NCBI GenBank assembly: GCA_028686145.1
Contig: JAQUCQ010000027.1
Coordinates: 1 to 17,398 of the forward strand
Direction of reading: 5' to 3'
DNA length: 17,398 bases
From: Desulfuromonadaceae bacterium
GTDB taxonomy: Bacteria > Desulfobacterota > Desulfuromonadia > Geobacterales > Pseudopelobacteraceae
Shown: piece after piece, positions 7,846 through 14,396 of the stretch
Layout of the letters: each line of letters starts with the position of its first letter
How positions within the stretch are numbered: position 1 is the first letter of the stretch
The notes under the pieces: generated by a model
What the model saw: only the letters and a program-made list of their open reading frames with translations
Told to the model about the DNA's origin: nothing
Databases searched by the model: none
Made by a program: the position numbers and the translations under genes

Positions 7846-9032
7846 GATTACCGGATAAAAAAGGCCATTTTGGCCAGTACGGTGGGCGTTATGTCCCCGA
7901 AACACTTATGCCTGCCCTGCTGGAACTTGAAAAGGCCTATGAGCATTATCGTCATGACAAAGAGTTTAAACAGGAATTTGCGTATTATTTGCGCCAATAT
8001 GTCGGTCGCCCCAACCCGCTCTATTTTGCCGAGAAGCTGACAAAAAAACTTGGCGGCGCTCGCATCTACCTTAAGAGGGAGGATTTGAACCATACCGGTG
8101 CGCATAAAATAAACAACACCATCGGTCAGGGGCTTCTGGCGCGGCGCATGGGGAAGAAGCGGGTCATTGCCGAAACCGGTGCCGGTATGCACGGCGTGGC
8201 AACCGCTACAGTCGCAGCGCTGTTTGGAATGAAGTGCGAAGTTTTCATGGGTGAAGAGGATACCCGCCGTCAGGCCCAGAACGTTTTCCGCATGAAGTTG
8301 CTGGGGGCTACCGTGACCCCTGTCACTGCCGGCACCGCGACACTGAAAGACGCCATGAACGAGGCGATGCGCAACTGGGTTACCACCATCCATGAAACCT
8401 TTTACGTGATCGGCACTGTGGCCGGTCCACATCCATATCCGATGATGGTGCGCGACTTTCAGTCCGTGATCGGCACCGAGGTCAAGCGGCAGCACAAGAA
8501 AGTCGAGGGGCGTTTGCCCGATTATCTGGTGGCCTCGGTTGGCGGGGGCAGTAATGCCCTTGGATTGTTCTATCCGTTTCTCAAGGATACATCGGTGCGT
8601 CTGGTCGGGGTGGAAGCATCCGGTTTCGGTATCGAAACCGGCAAGCACGCCGCTCCGCTTTGCGCCGGGTCCCCCGGCATTCTACACGGCAACAAGACCT
8701 ATCTGCTGCAGGATCAACATGGCCAGATTACCCATGCCCACTCGATCTCGGCCGGCCTTGATTATCCCGGAGTCGGACCGGAACATTCCTGGCTGAAGGA
8801 TACCGGTCGTGCCGAATATGTCTCAATTACCGATGTGGAAGCTTTGGACGGATTCAGTACCCTGACCCGTGAAGAGGGTATCATCCCGGCTTTGGAATCA
8901 TCACACGCTATCGCACACACGATGAAACTTGCTCCGACGCTGAGCAGGGATACGACGATAGTGGTCTGCCTGTCGGGGCGCGGAGACAAGGATATGCATA
9001 CAGTTGCCGAGGCATTGGGAGTCGAATTTTAA
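7842..9032 (+). CDS. trpB: Tryptophan synthase beta chain (TrpB1 type)
   Basis: The beta subunit joins indole, channelled from TrpA, to serine to form tryptophan, using PLP. The 396-residue protein has normal length and motifs: GQYGGRYVPETLMPAL (11-26), HTGAHKINN (84-92; Lys89 is the PLP lysine), ETGAGMHGVATATVAA (111-126; Glu111 is the catalytic glutamate), GEEDTRRQAQNVFRMKLLGA (137-156) and SVGGGSNA (232-239). Residue 116 is Met where the well-known enzymes have Gln (ETGAGQHG). Translation starts at GTG 7842, inside the trpF stop, with AAGGAG at 7828-7833. It is the last gene before an intrinsic terminator. TrpA, which this subunit type normally needs, is not adjacent. Confidence 0.96.
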   Translation: MRLPDKKGHFGQYGGRYVPETLMPALLELEKAYEHYRHDKEFKQEFAYYLRQYVGRPNPLYFAEKLTKKLGGARIYLKREDLNHTGAHKINNTIGQGLLARRMGKKRVIAETGAGMHGVATATVAALFGMKCEVFMGEEDTRRQAQNVFRMKLLGATVTPVTAGTATLKDAMNEAMRNWVTTIHETFYVIGTVAGPHPYPMMVRDFQSVIGTEVKRQHKKVEGRLPDYLVASVGGGSNALGLFYPFLKDTSVRLVGVEASGFGIETGKHAAPLCAGSPGILHGNKTYLLQDQHGQITHAHSISAGLDYPGVGPEHSWLKDTGRAEYVSITDVEALDGFSTLTREEGIIPALESSHAIAHTMKLAPTLSRDTTIVVCLSGRGDKDMHTVAEALGVEF

Positions 9033-9060
9033 CAGTGGTATAAGTTGTTAAGGATTGCTA

Positions 9061-9086
9061 AAAGCCTGAGAAATCAGGCTTTTTTT
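9061..9086 (+). terminator. Intrinsic terminator of the ribH-trpB operon
   Basis: AAAGCCTGA (9061-9069) pairs perfectly with TCAGGCTTT (9074-9082) across a GAAA tetraloop and runs into seven consecutive T (9080-9086). It lies 28 bases after the trpB stop and ends the six-gene cluster. Confidence 0.92.
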
Positions 9087-9087
9087 G

Positions 9088-9117
9088 TTGACCCATCGTG
9101 AGTATATCGGCTATAAG
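9088..9117 (+). promoter_or_regulatory. Candidate sigma-70 promoter of pta
   Basis: TTGACC (9088-9093) and TATAAG (9112-9117) are 18 bases apart, directly after the preceding terminator. This predicts a short leader of about 30 bases before ATG 9153, which has AGGAGG at 9141-9146. Confidence 0.7.
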
Positions 9118-9152
9118 CATAAACCTGTTTTATAAATCAAAGGAGGCTGAAT

Positions 9153-10157
9153 ATGCATCTTGTTGACCAGATCAAAGAGAAGGCCAGAAAGAACCTGCAG
9201 ACGGTGGTGTTACCGGAAAGTTATGACGAGCGGATGCTGTTTGCCGCAGAGAAAATAGTTTCGGAAGGGTTGGCCAGGATCGTTATTCTCGGAGATCCGG
9301 CCACTATTCAAGCTGAAGCTGCTGCTAAGGGGATCAATCTTGCCGGTGTGGAGCTGCTCCATCCGGCGTCATCTCCCAAGCTGGGGCAGTACGTGGCCGA
9401 TCTGGTCGAGCTGCGCAAGAGCAAGGGGTTGACCGCTGATGAAGCCAGAAAGCTCCTTACTGCTGACGACAACCTCTACTATGCCGGTATGATGGTGCGT
9501 AACGGAGATGCCGGTGGTGAAGTTGCCGGTGCCACCGGTACTACCGGCAACGTCCTCAAGGCTGCTTTCCAGACCGTCGGCCCGGCCGCCGGCATTAAAA
9601 CGGTTTCTTCTTTCTTTCTGATGATCACCAAAAACCCCGGTTTTGGCGAGAACGGCATCATTCTCTTTGCCGACTGTGCTGTCAACCCCAACCCGGATGC
9701 CCAGGCGTTGGCAGAAATCGCAGTGGCGACAGCCGGAAACTGCACGGCATTTCTCGATGTGGAAGCCCGTGTTGCCATGCTCTCGTTCTCTACCAAAGGG
9801 AGCGCCAGTCATCCCGACTGCGACAAGGTTTTGAAAGCATTGGAAATAGCCAGGCAGATCAAGCCGGATATGCAGATCGACGGTGAATTACAGGCCGATG
9901 CGGCTCTTCTCCCGAACGTTGGGAGTAAAAAGGCCCCCGGCAGTGCCGTGGCTGGCAAGGCAAATGTCCTGATTTTCCCTGATCTTGATGCCGGTAACAT
10001 CGCCTACAAACTGGTGGAACGAGTTGCCGGTGCCGAAGCGGTCGGCCCGATTATTCAAGGCCTGGCAAAGCCGGTTAACGACCTCTCGCGCGGTTGTTCG
10101 GTGGATGATATCGTCAATGTTACCGCCATCACGGCGGTGCAGGCGGCACAAGGATAA
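9153..10157 (+). CDS. pta: Phosphate acetyltransferase
   Basis: Pta interconverts acetyl-CoA plus phosphate and acetyl phosphate plus CoA, linking acetate metabolism with AckA. The 334-residue protein is the short form, with the PTA domain only and no N-terminal DRTGG/regulatory extension. Motifs in order: GATGTTGNVLKAA (126-138), FADCAVNPNPDAQALAEIA (172-190), SFSTKGSA (211-218), DGELQADAALLP (243-254), FPDLDAGNIAYKLV (275-288) and LSRGCSVDDIVN (311-322), where Ser312, Arg313 and Asp318 match active-site positions known in the family. It has its own promoter and strong ribosome binding site, and a large hairpin follows it. No ackA gene is adjacent, although the two are often paired. A phosphate butyryltransferase is unlikely given these motifs. 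Confidence 0.95.
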   Translation: MHLVDQIKEKARKNLQTVVLPESYDERMLFAAEKIVSEGLARIVILGDPATIQAEAAAKGINLAGVELLHPASSPKLGQYVADLVELRKSKGLTADEARKLLTADDNLYYAGMMVRNGDAGGEVAGATGTTGNVLKAAFQTVGPAAGIKTVSSFFLMITKNPGFGENGIILFADCAVNPNPDAQALAEIAVATAGNCTAFLDVEARVAMLSFSTKGSASHPDCDKVLKALEIARQIKPDMQIDGELQADAALLPNVGSKKAPGSAVAGKANVLIFPDLDAGNIAYKLVERVAGAEAVGPIIQGLAKPVNDLSRGCSVDDIVNVTAITAVQAAQG

Positions 10158-10173
10158 GTTACGACTTTTATAC

Positions 10174-10217
10174 ACGAACGAAGGCGCACTCTTTATATGG
10201 AATGCGCCTTCGTTCGT
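10174..10217. terminator. Strong hairpin between convergent genes, probable bidirectional terminator
   Basis: ACGAACGAAGGCGCA (10174-10188) and TGCGCCTTCGTTCGT (10203-10217) are perfect 15-bp complements with a 14-base loop. It lies 16 bases after the pta stop and 9 bases past the end of the minus-strand gene at 10227. Neither side has a proper U-tract, so it may terminate poorly by the classic mechanism, or may mainly block read-through and protect 3' ends. Confidence 0.65.
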
Positions 10218-10226
10218 TCTGGCATG

Positions 10227-10637
10227 TCAGATCCATAGATCTCCGGTCATCTCCTGCAGCAGGTAGAGTTTTACGTTAACCTTCCGTACACAGTCAACAA
10301 TCTCTTTCAGTCGTTCTTCATCAAGCCCGCACTCCTCCTCAACCCCTTGGAACCATGGGTATCCTTTGGGAAGCGGTGTCAGAGACCCGTCCCGAAGCAG
10401 CATGACATCCACCAGGTCGTTGACCCGCCCTGTTGCCTCCCACGGATCACGATAGTTGAACTGGCGGGCGACGACGTGCATTCCCATGCCATTCGGAAAC
10501 AGGGCCCTCACTTCAAATGAAAATTCGCGCGGGGCGCTGTAGCTGTCGCTACGTCCGGAGCGGACCATGACATCGGCTCCTGCCTCTTTCAGGATCTCCC
10601 CGACTGATTCGGCGGTCATTGCCGTAAATGTTTCCAC
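10227..10637 (-). CDS. Hypothetical protein, last gene of the queC-MoxR-VWA cluster
   Basis: A 136-residue protein of no family I recognise. It has no signal peptide, membrane segment or cysteine cluster beyond two isolated Cys, and is probably cytoplasmic. The pattern is alpha/beta: an N-terminal helix (ESVGEILKEAGADV), strands around FSFEVRALF and MHVVARQFNY, and a C-terminal region with a PWF motif followed by two helices. I chose the GTG at 10637, three residues before TFTAM, because GGAGG lies 6 bases upstream and because it sits just 1 base past the VWA gene's stop; the frame extends 16 codons further, into the VWA gene, but without a ribosome binding site. Tight packing suggests it works with the MoxR/VWA pair, perhaps as an adaptor or client; that is inference. 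Confidence 0.8.
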   Translation of the reverse strand: METFTAMTAESVGEILKEAGADVMVRSGRSDSYSAPREFSFEVRALFPNGMGMHVVARQFNYRDPWEATGRVNDLVDVMLLRDGSLTPLPKGYPWFQGVEEECGLDEERLKEIVDCVRKVNVKLYLLQEMTGDLWI

Positions 10638-10638
10638 G

Positions 10639-11811
10639 TTATACCTCCATCCGTAATTCGACACCCCACGGTACCGGTTTCTCACCTGCAGCGGTCAGGA
10701 CCCACAAAGTTGGAAATTCCATCTGTTCCGGGGCCGGTCCGACACCGTCGGTGAGATAGATAATCGCTGCAGGCAGGGGATGCATGGTTTTTGCGTAATC
10801 AAAGACCGGCCGCAGGTCGGTGAAGCCGCCGCCGTCATACCGCTCGACAACGCCGGGGGCCCCACTGAATGAGTTGACCTGCTGGATGCGGCTGTTGGCA
10901 TAGAGAACCGTGATGGCTGCATCACGGCCTGCCGCGATCTGGAGCAGTTCTCGGGCAAAGGCTTCCCGAAGTTCGGCGCTGTTGGTTGAATCACTGACGT
11001 CAATCCCGACCAGCAGGTTAAGGCGTCGCCGTTTTCTGATGCCGGGGGTTATATGGTCGAAGCGGCGGTGTTCCCGCATCCATGAACTTTTGTGGCCGGT
11101 CCGTCCGGCGGTAGCTATGAATTGCCTCAGGATCTGGCGCCAGGGAAGTGGCGATGGACGAAGCAGAGCATCAACTATGTGTCTCAGTTCCACCGGGATT
11201 TCGCCATCACTCCCTCTCAGGCTGTCCCTGGTAATGGCCCGCAACGTTTCTTCAGCCAAAGCCAGTGGCGTGCTGTCGGCATCGTTCCAGAGCGCGTGAC
11301 TGTCCAGGGTCGTATCCGAACTGGTACCGCGCCCGTCGCCTGACGCACCGCGTTCAGAACGCTCGGCGTCGCCATAGCCGCTGCCGTCCAGATTGCCGGT
11401 GTCGAAAGGAGGAACAAGCTGGTCATAATACTCTTCTGCCGCCAGCCCGTCCTCTGCACCGTAATACCCGGGAAGGAGTGCATCTTCCGGAAGGTTGTCA
11501 ATTCCCGGATTGATCGCAAGATCGCAGGAAATATCCCAGTCATGCTGATTGCGTCCCTTGCGGCGCAGCGGGTGCAGGTGCAGTAAGTGCTTGATCAGAT
11601 GTTCAAGCAGCGCCTGTTGCTGTACTGCTGTGAGGGTGTCAAAAGAGGCAGGATCAATGGCGAGGACGGGAATTCCATCCCGCACGGTTACTCCGGCAGC
11701 TTTTCCCTCCAGTGGGCGTTGCTCACGGCGCAGGTTAAGGATAAAATGCCCGTAGAACGGCCGTTCGCGAAGCAACCGTACGACGGCGTTTTCAAGGGGA
11801 CCGCTATTCAT
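10639..11811 (-). CDS. DUF2201-type protein with C-terminal VWA domain, MoxR partner
   Basis: A 390-residue protein with two regions. Residues 1-130 resemble the putative metallopeptidase half of DUF2201 proteins, but where HExxH is expected the sequence reads HLIKH (71-75), followed by further His at 78 and 80, so the catalytic Glu appears to be lost. Residues 135-180 are Gly/Ser/Asp-rich and probably a flexible linker. The C-terminal half (about 265-390) is a VWA-like domain with an intact metal-ion-dependent adhesion site: DVSDS (271-275), the Thr of GGGFTD (327-332) and YLTDG (352-356). Such proteins commonly pair with MoxR AAA+ ATPases as chaperone-like assembly systems. The ATG overlaps the ATPase stop by 4 bases (ATGA). 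No signal peptide, so cytoplasmic. The target is unknown. Confidence 0.85.
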   Translation of the reverse strand: MNSGPLENAVVRLLRERPFYGHFILNLRREQRPLEGKAAGVTVRDGIPVLAIDPASFDTLTAVQQQALLEHLIKHLLHLHPLRRKGRNQHDWDISCDLAINPGIDNLPEDALLPGYYGAEDGLAAEEYYDQLVPPFDTGNLDGSGYGDAERSERGASGDGRGTSSDTTLDSHALWNDADSTPLALAEETLRAITRDSLRGSDGEIPVELRHIVDALLRPSPLPWRQILRQFIATAGRTGHKSSWMREHRRFDHITPGIRKRRRLNLLVGIDVSDSTNSAELREAFARELLQIAAGRDAAITVLYANSRIQQVNSFSGAPGVVERYDGGGFTDLRPVFDYAKTMHPLPAAIIYLTDGVGPAPEQMEFPTLWVLTAAGEKPVPWGVELRMEV

Positions 11812-12866
11812 GCCTCACGGGAGATAGTCTGAATCGCGTCGAACACCACGCTGTCGTATTTGTCCTGGGCAATGCCTAATGCGACCTCAGGGATCTTGAG
11901 CAGTGACTTGACAAAACCGAAGCGCTGGTCGCGCGGTAGAACGGCAATATAGTCAACCAGATTTGCTTCCTGATCAGGCTCCAGTGCAGGAGAAACCTGT
12001 AGCGTGGCGATCAGATCATTAGCCGTGGCCGCCTGGACGTCGTCCCGTTGTCCTGATGCCCGCCCGGCAACCCGGCTCCAGTCGTTCAGAATCTCTGCGG
12101 CAGTCAGCGGGCGTCCTGCGCGATCAGCCAGCCAGCGCATGAAGGTGATAGCGGCTTCAGTGCCGATGATGCCGGCATAAACCTCCATTTCAAGATCGCC
12201 GGGGAATTGGCAATTTTTGCGCAGAATGCTGACCATCTCCCATCCCCGTTCGGTTGGCTCAACCTGCAGATTCATCGGTGCCCCCTGGCGCGCCAGCATA
12301 GCGGAATTTCCGGCCAGAAACTGTCGCACGTCTCCGGATAGTTCCCTCTGGATGGCATAGCGTGCCCAACAGGTATAATCGGTCTCGACGAACAGCATGA
12401 TCATTCGGTCGATCAAGGCCCGGTCGAGCGTGGCAACCTGGTAGGTGCCGTCAGGGGGATTAATGCTGACAATAACCTTATGTCGCCGGGAGAGGTGATG
12501 GGTGTGCAGCGAACGGTTGAGCCCTTCGGCAGGAGGCTCAACAAACTGAAAAATTGCTTGAAGGGTATCTTCCTGCTGAGCCCGGTTCAGCTCATCACAG
12601 TGAACCACTGTCGGAGGGGCATCATCACCAGGCCACCAGGACGGTCGGGACCAGTGCATGACCTCACCGTCGCGAAAGGGAATTCCGACAAGGTCACCTA
12701 CTTCCATTTGCCCGAGGCGCAAAGACACATAGTTACGCTCAATCTCGCGGCAGGCCTGAATGATCCCCGCACTTTTCCCCACGCCGCGGTGACCGACCAC
12801 ACAGGGGGTCAGATCGGTTTTGGTGATGATTTCCTTGATGACGGTTTTCATCTGCTCTATGTTCAT
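11808..12866 (-). CDS. MoxR-like AAA+ ATPase
   Basis: A 352-residue AAA+ ATPase. Walker A is GHRGVGKS (25-32, Lys31), Walker B is VVHCDELNRA (87-96, Asp91/Glu92), sensor 1 lies in VSINPPDG (133-140, Asn136), and LDRALIDRM (147-155) holds the expected arginine finger region. The EVGDLVGIPF segment (55-64) between Walker A and B is MoxR-like. MoxR ATPases usually act with VWA proteins to activate or assemble other complexes, and a VWA gene follows here with a 4-base overlap. The ATG at 12866 is 13 bases after the queC stop; a weak AAGG overlaps that stop codon, which suggests cotranscription and coupling with queC. The exact MoxR subfamily cannot be fixed without a tree. Confidence 0.9.
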   Translation of the reverse strand: MNIEQMKTVIKEIITKTDLTPCVVGHRGVGKSAGIIQACREIERNYVSLRLGQMEVGDLVGIPFRDGEVMHWSRPSWWPGDDAPPTVVHCDELNRAQQEDTLQAIFQFVEPPAEGLNRSLHTHHLSRRHKVIVSINPPDGTYQVATLDRALIDRMIMLFVETDYTCWARYAIQRELSGDVRQFLAGNSAMLARQGAPMNLQVEPTERGWEMVSILRKNCQFPGDLEMEVYAGIIGTEAAITFMRWLADRAGRPLTAAEILNDWSRVAGRASGQRDDVQAATANDLIATLQVSPALEPDQEANLVDYIAVLPRDQRFGFVKSLLKIPEVALGIAQDKYDSVVFDAIQTISREA

Positions 12867-12879
12867 GTCTGTCTATACC

Positions 12880-13554
12880 TTACACATATCTGAGCGGATC
12901 GCTCAGCCCCGCTTCGGCAAAACCTTTGAGGCGCAACCGGCACGAATCGCACTGTCCGCAGGAAAGACCTTCCGGGTTCGGGTCGTAACAGGAATGCGTC
13001 AGGGAGTAATCCACCCCCAGCTCCATACCGCGCCGGATGATGTCCGCCTTGCTCATGCTGATTAGCGGTGCATGGATTTTAAATTTCGAGGTACCCTCGA
13101 CTCCGGCCTTGGTTGCCAGGTTGGCCATTTTTTCGAACGCGTCGATATATTCCGGTCGACAGTCGGGATAGCCGGAGTAGTCAAGGGCGTTGACGCCGAT
13201 ATAGATGTCAGATGCACCCAGTACTTCGGCCCATCCCAGGGCGAACGAGAGGAAAATAGTATTGCGAGCCGGAACATAGGTGACCGGAATTTCGTTCCCG
13301 ACACCATCTTTGGGCACATCGATGTCAGCTGTTAGCGCGCTCCCTCCCATCAGGCGCAGGTCAAAATCGACAACCAGATGTTCTGCCGCGCCGATTTTTT
13401 TGGCGTTCTGTCGGGCTACCGACAGTTCAAAGCTGTGCCGCTGGCCATACGAAAAACTGATTGCAAAAGGGATGAAACCATCAGCTCTGGCTATTGCCAT
13501 GCAGGTGGTGGAATCGAGTCCGCTGCTATACAAAACTACCGCTTTACGTTGCAT
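12880..13554 (-). CDS. queC: 7-cyano-7-deazaguanine (preQ0) synthase
   Basis: QueC converts 7-carboxy-7-deazaguanine to preQ0 with ATP and ammonia, in the pathway to queuosine in tRNA. The 224-residue protein has normal length. The PP-loop reads SSGLDST (10-16), with Ser replacing the first Gly of the usual SGGLDS. The C-terminal zinc site has four cysteines (189, 199, 202, 205) in SCYDPNPEGLSCGQCDSC. YVPARNTIFLSFALGWAE (93-110) and GVNALDYSGYPDCRPEYI (120-137) are family blocks. I start at ATG 13554, which has GGAG 9 bases upstream; the frame stays open to a GTG at 13575 that has no Shine-Dalgarno sequence. QueD, QueE and FolE genes are not nearby. It heads a probable operon with the MoxR/VWA genes. 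Confidence 0.95.
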   Translation of the reverse strand: MQRKAVVLYSSGLDSTTCMAIARADGFIPFAISFSYGQRHSFELSVARQNAKKIGAAEHLVVDFDLRLMGGSALTADIDVPKDGVGNEIPVTYVPARNTIFLSFALGWAEVLGASDIYIGVNALDYSGYPDCRPEYIDAFEKMANLATKAGVEGTSKFKIHAPLISMSKADIIRRGMELGVDYSLTHSCYDPNPEGLSCGQCDSCRLRLKGFAEAGLSDPLRYV

Positions 13555-13591
13555 GATAGGGATCTCCAAGTACACTTTATGACTTTATCGT

Positions 13592-13619
13592 TTGCAATTT
13601 TACCCGTATTGAGTACAAT
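13592..13619 (+). promoter_or_regulatory. Candidate promoter of the DUF507 operon
   Basis: TTGCAA (13592-13597) and TACAAT (13614-13619), 16 bases apart, form a plausible sigma-70 promoter pointing at the DUF507 genes. Transcription would start near 13626. The TTGCAA is palindromic and close to the divergent queC start. No convincing queC promoter was found on the other strand. Confidence 0.5.
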
Positions 13620-13675
13620 AAGCCTACTTTCTCATGGATCTTCGCCGGAAAAAAGTAAAATCATCACATACGATG

Positions 13676-13701
13676 AGGTCTGCTGGATCGCAGACCTTTT
13701 T
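13676..13701 (+). terminator. Terminator-like hairpin in the leader of the first DUF507 gene
   Basis: AGGTCTGC (13676-13683) pairs with GCAGACCT (13690-13697) around a 6-base loop, followed by five T (13697-13701). No plus-strand gene lies upstream that it could terminate (queC is divergent). It sits between the candidate promoter and ATG 13715, only 13 bases before the start codon. It may be an attenuator or make a short RNA of about 75 bases. Confidence 0.65.
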
Positions 13702-13714
13702 CATTTGAGGCACA

Positions 13715-14002
13715 ATGCGCTTAAAAGAGGAACAAATCCGGGGGCTGGCAGAAAAGATTTACAATGATCTGTCGGCAGACCTGCTGATAACGCCGCGCGG
13801 AGAGCGCGGGGCGGTTATTGACGGGGTTGTCCGCACCATTGCGAAGAACTTTGCCGTTGAGCAGAAGCTGGAGCAGGATGCGGAGAAGCTCCTGGATGAA
13901 ACCATGGCAGCAATGGGCAGCGGTGCGGCTGAAATAGATCGCCGCCGGATGCTGAAAATGGTTAAGGAAAAGCTGGCCAAGGAACGTAAGATAGTCCTGT
14001 GA
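13715..14002 (+). CDS. DUF507 family protein (first of two)
   Basis: A 95-residue, highly charged, probably all-helical protein matching DUF507. The family start MRLKEEQIRGLAEKIYNDL and the C-terminal RRRMLKMVKEKLAKERKIVL (76-95) are recognisable. No biochemical function is known to me for this family, and no catalytic motif, signal peptide or membrane segment is visible. GAGG at 13707-13710 serves the ATG with a short spacing of 4 bases. The second family member follows after 9 bases. The two probably interact or derive from duplication; this one is the more typical copy. Confidence 0.88.
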   Translation: MRLKEEQIRGLAEKIYNDLSADLLITPRGERGAVIDGVVRTIAKNFAVEQKLEQDAEKLLDETMAAMGSGAAEIDRRRMLKMVKEKLAKERKIVL

Positions 14003-14011
14003 GGTTGTATC

Positions 14012-14272
14012 GTGTCATTATCAGAAGATCGCATTTCAACAATGGCCCATGAAATAATGACATGTATCTGGCGGGACGACCTGGCCGACGTGTCTGATGA
14101 AAGTCGTGCACTGAGCCGGGTCAAGCAGTCTCTGGAAGCTTTTTTTGGTGCTGTGGAAGATATCGAAGCAGCGGTCAGGGCGAAACTTCGCAACAAAGCT
14201 CCCGGCAGTCGGGATTACGATGTTCTCTACCAAAAGTTTTACCACGACGAAATGGCGCGGAGAAATCTGTAA
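14012..14272 (+). CDS. DUF507 family protein (second of two)
   Basis: An 86-residue, helical, charged protein that aligns with the first DUF507 protein at its N-terminus (MSLSEDRISTMAHEIMTCI) but ends in YQKFYHDEMARRNL rather than the usual KLARERxIVL block, so it is a divergent copy. It starts at GTG 14012 with GAGG overlapping the stop of the preceding gene. Both genes form one transcription unit that is closed by the hairpin at 14368-14396. Function unknown; a heteromer with its neighbour is a reasonable inference. Confidence 0.85.
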   Translation: MSLSEDRISTMAHEIMTCIWRDDLADVSDESRALSRVKQSLEAFFGAVEDIEAAVRAKLRNKAPGSRDYDVLYQKFYHDEMARRNL

Positions 14273-14367
14273 AAATCCGGCAGGTGCAGGTGTCAAGATA
14301 CCGGCCCCGTATTTTTCTTTAACAATGATGTCGAAAACGCCAGCTCGTTATTATACTCACTCTTCCC

Positions 14368-14396
14368 GGCCATGAGCAGCAGCTCACGGCCTTTTT
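14368..14396 (+). terminator. Intrinsic terminator after the DUF507 pair, in front of slt
   Basis: GGCCATGAGC (14368-14377) and GCTCACGGCC (14382-14391) form a 10-position stem with one A-C mismatch and an AGCA loop, followed by TTTTT (14392-14396). It lies about 95 bases after the DUF507 stop and ends 17 bases before the transglycosylase ATG. An ATG at 14372 falls inside its left arm, which argues against that codon as a start. Confidence 0.75.

Noticed and set aside
10227..13554. QueC-containing antiphage system (Qat-like or CBASS type IV-like)
   Set aside because: QueC here is canonical in length, motifs and zinc site, and there is no nuclease, TatD, cyclase or effector gene next to it.
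13634..13708. 24-codon open frame upstream of the first DUF507 gene
   Set aside because: It has no ribosome binding site, runs through the hairpin and ends in the next gene's Shine-Dalgarno region; likely chance.
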